The notes beneath the pieces were generated by a model. That model had not been told where the DNA came from, searched no databases, and saw only the letters and a list, made by a program, of their open reading frames with translations. A program made the position numbers and the translations under genes. Below, one piece after another: positions 40,401-47,486 of a stretch of DNA of 64,000 nucleotides (position 1 is its first letter; the number at the start of each line of letters is the position of its first letter). The stretch comes from Cranoglanis bouderius (lineage: Eukaryota; Chordata; Actinopteri; Siluriformes; Cranoglanididae), in NCBI GenBank assembly GCA_023630585.1, contig CM042551.1, positions 20,274,501 through 20,338,500 of the forward strand. Direction: 5' to 3'.

Positions 40401-43400
40401 GTCGATAGGTTTTGGGAAGAAAAGTGGCGAGCTATAAAAAGTTTTTAAAAAAACACTATTTTCAGCCAAAATATTTCTGTGGCGTCCTTAAGAAATATAG
40501 TTGACCGATGCTGATTGTAAACGTGTATAATGTTAGCTAAGTCAAACATACACTGATGGATTTTATTTCACATTAATGAACTCATTCTGAAAACATTCTC
40601 CATTTACCTTGACAGAAAATAACAGTGTATCTTTCAAGTGATAAGCTGAGAGGAGACAAGAGATTATTTGAGAGACCTGCTACTAATGAGATGGGGGCAG
40701 GGGGCAGGGCTTCCAGGGGGGTCAATCATTCCCGATTCACATGTTGGCTCATCTCTCATTTTTATTTTGGGGGTTGGGATGGGTGTATTTGGAGGGGGGA
40801 TAGGGGGCTCTTTCTAGGTATATCTTCCTGCACGCCCTCTAGGTTACAACAGCATGGCCTTGTACACCCACTATAAAATGGCTTGCATAAATATTCACCC
40901 TCCTTTGAACCATTCCACATTTTGTAGTTTTACTATCAGGGACTGAAACAGACTTAATTGGGATTTTATGTCATGAATCTACACAAAATATCCAATAATG
41001 CTGAAAATACAAATCAATAGTGTTAATTATTATTTGCAAATCACAAAAAAAAAAAAAAGTAAGTTGTGACTGCATAAGTATTCACCTCCACTGCTGCAAA
41101 AAAACTAACAAACCCTAAATTAGTTCTGGTGGAACCAGATGCCTTCATAAAAGCCACATAATTAGTGAAACAGCATCAATCTGTGTGCAACTAAAGTGTC
41201 AGATGATCTCAGTATAAACACACCTGTTCCTGGAAGAACCCAGAGTTGGTAGAGAACATACCTGTGCAAATAGCATTATGAAGACCAAGGAGCAATCAAA
41301 ACAAGTCCACAACAAGGTGCTGGAAAAATATCCATCAGGGTTTGTGTAGGCATGGGAGTGAATACTAATGCAAGCCACTTGCTAAATTCTCTATAGAAGA
41401 TATCACAGCAAAGGCATCACTCACGGCCCCTTACCTGGTCATCCGAGCGGTCACTGGCTGCAGCCTCATCCAGTTCAAACGTCTGTTTAACCAGGCCTCT
41501 CCGCTTCTCCCTTCGCCGCTCAGTGTTGTGAGAACTCTGTATGGTACTGTAGCACTGGTATCTAAGACAGAAAATGTTGTAACACAGAAATTATGTTTAA
41601 AGTACTGGTCGAAAAATGACGTAATTGCGAGTTCTGACTTCCCAAAGGACCACCGACTTCCCTTAGGTTACTGGAATGCTGCATTACACTGCCCTGCATC
41701 AGATTTGCTGAACAGGATCTGATAGTTGTTTCTTACTAATACTTAGATGCTGAGTCCAGATATGCTATTAGTTTTGCTCTAGAACATCACAACGTTTCAC
41801 AAAGCCTGATGTCCAGTGTAGAGCTTTTTTGCCTAAGATGGACCATAAACAGAGCTATTGCCAGATACACTGCCACCAACACAGGAAACACTATGTTTAT
41901 GTACAATAGGTGAGCAACATTTATCACTTTTCCTCTGATCAGCCCTTATATGAATGCTAGGCACACTTACATGCACACAAAACTCAAAACTGATTTCAGG
42001 GATTTATAATGACCAGTGAAAGACGGAAATGCGAGCATAGCCCACATGAGTTCTGCTACATCTGTGGGTGTTTTGCCAGTCCAGAAAATCCCTCAAAAGG
42101 AAGTTCACTCCTTAAGCACTCTGCATATTATTATAATGTTCGTCTTTTGAAATAGCTTTATTTAGAGATTTTCACAAACATTTCACAGACTATTTGTCTG
42201 CTGTTCATGTTGTAAACAAGTGTTACGTTTTGTGTGTCTATTGTTGTTATTAATAAATAATAATAGTGAAATTTGACAGCTTCTACCAATTTAAATAAAA
42301 CCCTGAAAGCAATATAAATATAGCAAAATTATTAAAAACTTCATTCTTATTTTGTGGGAAAACAGTACGTGATAGGGAATTTTCAGTGACATATTTGAAC
42401 TCAGCGTGACCAGAATAGATAAAAACAAGTGTGATTTGCAAAACAGCATAAACTTTTTTTTTCTAGATGCAGGGCGGTGTTATTCTCCTTTCTCCCACAT
42501 AAGTAAGTTAATAAACCATCATCCCACTCACTTTCTCTGGATAATGAGCCAGTCATCAGTGTAGACCCCAAGTGCATCTCTCACTCTGGGATCCAGTGTA
42601 CTGCAGACACAAAATGACTCGGCGTCAAACACAGCTACTCTGAGTGCTAATAATAATCTACTGAATGCAGTAATAGGCAAGCAGGAAATCTCATCCATAA
42701 TGAGCAGCTGATCTGATTACAATTACGCATGAGTGTCTGGGCCTGTGTGTATATTAAAGGGCTCACTCCTCCTCAGGCAGGGCTGGTTCCAGTGTCATGC
42801 AATCTCTCTCCTGCAGTATGAGCTCCAGGTCATCAGTGGGGAACTCCAGGAGTTGTCTGAGAGGCCCAGACTCAGGGATAGGGGCATGACTGCTCACATA
42901 CTCCTCATAATCGACCGGCTCCACCACTTCCGTAAGGGGCACCTAACACACACACATACACAAATCTGAATCTGAAATCTACAACAAATCTACTATGAGG
43001 GGGTAGTGCGAGTGGTGTTGGCAGAAGTGAAAACAATTATGGTTTGTGATAATTGCCACTTCCCTTTTCTACTTCATTTCATAAATCTTATGGCCTGCTT
43101 TCATGGGAAGTAAAATCACTCCAACATGAAATCTGAGAGGTTACTTTAAAACACCACAAGATTACACAATGATTCAAGCAATATCCTGAGATCATGATAA
43201 TGCCGCCTGTAGAGTGTTCGTCCTGGGATGTCTGTACCCGGAATAACCTTCTATTGTGTGCCAAAAAAAAATCAGCACACACAGCAAAACACAGGCAGGA
43301 ATATGGACACTTGTGCTCTCAAGACAAATTACGCTGTTTAAATTTTCACAATATTTTTGTGCTTGAGAGCAGGTTACGCATGGAATTCGAATTCAATATG

Positions 43401-46400
43401 ATACGATACAGTGATATCAACACTAGTATTACATTTCCCATACATCATAAATAAGCAATGCTTCAGCTGGCAATGGTTTAAATTTTCAATTGCTCTGTAG
43501 CTCAAATGTGTTTCTGAATCCTTTCATAATATTAACTATTAATACAGTCCCTTCTGAAAGTATTGGAACAACAAGGCCAATTCTATTTTTTTCGTTATAC
43601 ACTGAAGATATTTGGGTTTGAGATCAAAAGATGATACGAATATGAAATGATAGAACCCCCTCAAAAACAAACAAAAAAAAACTGTAAGAAGCTGCAGTAA
43701 AAGGCTGGAAAAGCAACATAAAAGTAAAGTGCAACAGTTTTATGTCAGTGGGTCACCAGCTTGAAGCAGTTATTACAAGCAAGGGCTATGCAACCAAATA
43801 GTAAGTCTCATTTACGTCAAAACTATCTGTTCCAATACCTTTGCGCACCTAAAAAATTGGGTGGTCTGCCACCAAAGGTGCCATGTTCTAAATTGTCTAA
43901 CATAACTAGATGTAAATATGAGGAAATGAAAACTGAAATTCTGATCTATCATCTCATATTCATCTCCTGATCTCAAACGTCTTCAACATATAATGAAAAC
44001 AACAGGATGCACCATGCTGTTCCAATACTTTTGAAGGGGACTGTCTATAAAAAATATGTGCATGTCATTTATGGCATACATTATTTTCCAATACTTTTTT
44101 TTTTTTTTTTAATTTTGCAACAATATTCTAATTACTTATGAAAAACTAAACTATATATAGTAGTAATACAGTCATGTGGAAAAAATAAGTACACCCCATG
44201 GAAACTGTTGGCTTTTTTTGATATATTTGGACAAGCAAACATTCGATCATCCTTGAAAAAGTGCCTATTAATAAAGTTGATATAATTTAACAAAACCACA
44301 AAGAAAAAGTAAGTATACCCTCGGCCTCAGAAGCTAGTATTGCCCCCTTTAGCAGAAATAACTTCTTGTAGGTGTTTTGCATAAAATTGTCCACCAGTCT
44401 CTGACATCGGCTTGCTGGAATTTTTGACCACTCTTCCATGCAATATTCTTTCAGTTGCAAGATGTTTGAGGGTTTTCTTGCATGTACTGCCCGTTTCAAA
44501 TCCCCCAACAACATTTCAATGGGATTTAAATCCGGGCTTTGACTAGACCATTCCATAACCCTCCATTTCTTCTTTTTGATCCATTCCTTGGTGGATTTGC
44601 TAGTGTGCTTAGGATCATTATCCTGTTGAAAGGTCCATTTTCGGTTCAACTTTTGGACAGATGGCCTCACATTATCTTCAAGCACTCTTTGATATGATGC
44701 AGAATTCATAGTTGAATCTAGGAATGCAAGTTGCCCAGTCCCTGAGGCAGCGAAGCAACCCCAAACCATAACATTTCCACCACCATGCTTCACAGTTGGT
44801 ATGAGGTGGTTCTCCTAGAAAGCTGTCTTTGGTCTGCACCAAACATGTCTGCTGTTACTGTGGCCAAACAACTCTTTCTTTGATTCGTCTGTCCAGAGCA
44901 CATTATTCCAAAAGGAACATTGACAAACTGTAGTCTTGCAAAGGCTTTTTCCTGGCACACCTCCCATGCAGGTCAAATTTGTGCAATCTCTTTCTGATTG
45001 TAGAAGCATGTACTTTGACACCAATAGTTGCAAGACATACTATCAGATCCTTTGATGAAATTTTGGGGTTCTTGGAGAGTTCTTTTTGCATCAGACGGTC
45101 TGCTCTTGGGACAAATTTGCTGGGACGGCCAGTCCTGGACAAATTGGCGGTCGTTTGAAATCTGCACCATTTGAAGATGATTTTCCTTACAGTGGAATGA
45201 TGTATTTCAAATAATTTGGAGATCTTTTTAAATCCCTTGCCAGCCTCATAGGCATCCACAAGCTTTTTTCTGAAGGCCTTACAGAACTCTTTAGATCTTG
45301 GCATGATGACACCACACACCTCAATAACAAAGGGAACACCTGACACTAGATATGAGAGGGGTATCAATAAGACAGGTTCCACCTGCACTCCCTAAGCAGG
45401 TTCTAATCACTGGCACCCAATCTTCAGCACCTGATTCTAATTTTATGGATCTGAAGGTGTGATAAGTGTACTTACTTTTTCCATGTGACTGATCTGTTTT
45501 TTGTTCATTTAAATTGTGAAAATTACTACAAAATGTTCATTTTGTGTGTCATTTGATAGAGTATCACCTTTATTAATAGACACTGTTTCAAAGAGGATCA
45601 AATGTTTTGCTTGTCCAAATATGACAAAAAAGCCAACAATTTCCATGGGGTGTACTTATTCTTTCAAATGACTGTAGTTCCTGTTCTCACTTAAATTATA
45701 GCAGCTATAAACAGTTGTTCCCAGTCTCTCTTTTCTTTTCTTTTCTTCTCTCTCTCTCTCTCTCTCTCTCTCAATAAGGTACTTTCATATCTTAATAAGA
45801 CAAAATTTGCAGTTTGCCATGCTCCTGAGAAACTGCAATGTGTGGTCACAAACAGGAGACATGGTGAGTCCTTGCAAAAATTATATATATAAAAAAATAA
45901 ATAAATAAAAAAAAAACCCCTTCTTCTTGCAGAAAACTTAATCGTATCAATGAGTACACAAAGTTTTTTTCTGTTCATTCGTTCATATGGAGCATCTGCT
46001 GTATAAATTCCTGCACAAGCTGTTACTATAGAAGTGAGAACATATTAGAATTAATGCCTTACAGCTGGAACTACTGGTCTTATAGAAAATTAATCAACAT
46101 CATCTGACCAATCATCTGACCAATCAGAATCAAGCATTCAACAGCTCTGTGGTATAACAATAGCTATTTATGAGAAAAAATCCAAGTAAAATCTGTCCTC
46201 TTGAAAAATACCAAATGACTACTACCTATTCCCTTTGTTTACGTCCTATATATTGGGTAACAGATATACACCCTATGTAGTGCCCTGCTTGAATAGTGTA
46301 GTATGAGTTTGAGATTCAGCCCTAGAAACTTCTCTGTAAAGATTATATGATGGGATCTTGACACACACACTTGTCTGTGCTGCACTGTTAAATAGAAAAG

Positions 46401-46501
46401 CGCTTTTACTCACCGACTGATGGGTTCCACTTCGTTTTTTGGAGAGCTGAGGGGAGCCATACTCCCGAGATACCTGCTTCCTGACCTCTGCAGCTACCGT
46501 C

Positions 46502-46564
<63 letters not shown>

Positions 46565-47398
46565 CGAATATGTGATAGTTTGGGTCAAGTATTCATCTTG
46601 TCAGGAATAAAACAATGAACAAAGTGATGTTATCAGCCCAAAGCTAGTAGTTATTTTCCTATAACCGCATTCCAGCAGTGTTCTATTCATATTATACCAC
46701 AGCTATCTGCCAATGCCAACATTTTTTTTATTTTTCATTATTTTTTTATTAATGAATGACTTTAAAACTGCAAGAAACAGCCTTACCCCTTTTACAAACC
46801 ACTGACACTGGAGACTCCTTCCAAAAATGCTAACTAAACATCTCCTCACAGAAAATGTACCATATTAACAATTACAAGCATTTTTTATTTTATTTATTTG
46901 GAGTTTCCGCCATACCTCTCTCTAAGCTAGCTGTTATGGTAGAAACAATAATGTTTTAGAACAAGCACATTAACATATAGGCCTAAACCTGTACTTTACC
47001 TTGCAGCCTGAGCTGCTGTTATCCAAAAATAATTAACACAATCAGATCTGAGAATTCAACAGCACTGTGGTAGAGGGTTTAGGTTTAACAACTTTAACAA
47101 TTATGCCAGAATAGTCTTAGATACATAAACACATTTATAATTAACAAATAGGCACAAGATGATTCGAGTTGCACTGTAACAGACACTGCTAACAATAATC
47201 ATTTTAAAACATCACAACTGTGGGGTTTTGAGTTGTTTCTAACAGACAACAGACATGATGCCAGAACTCTGCCCCTTTATGTACCAAAGACCCCAACACA
47301 GCCCCAGTCCCCCAACGCTCTCCTCATGCTGTCCAAGACAGTGTGCAGCTGCTCCTTCACAGACTGGCTCACTTGCTCAAACTCACACTCGTGTGCAT

Positions 47399-47486
<88 letters not shown>

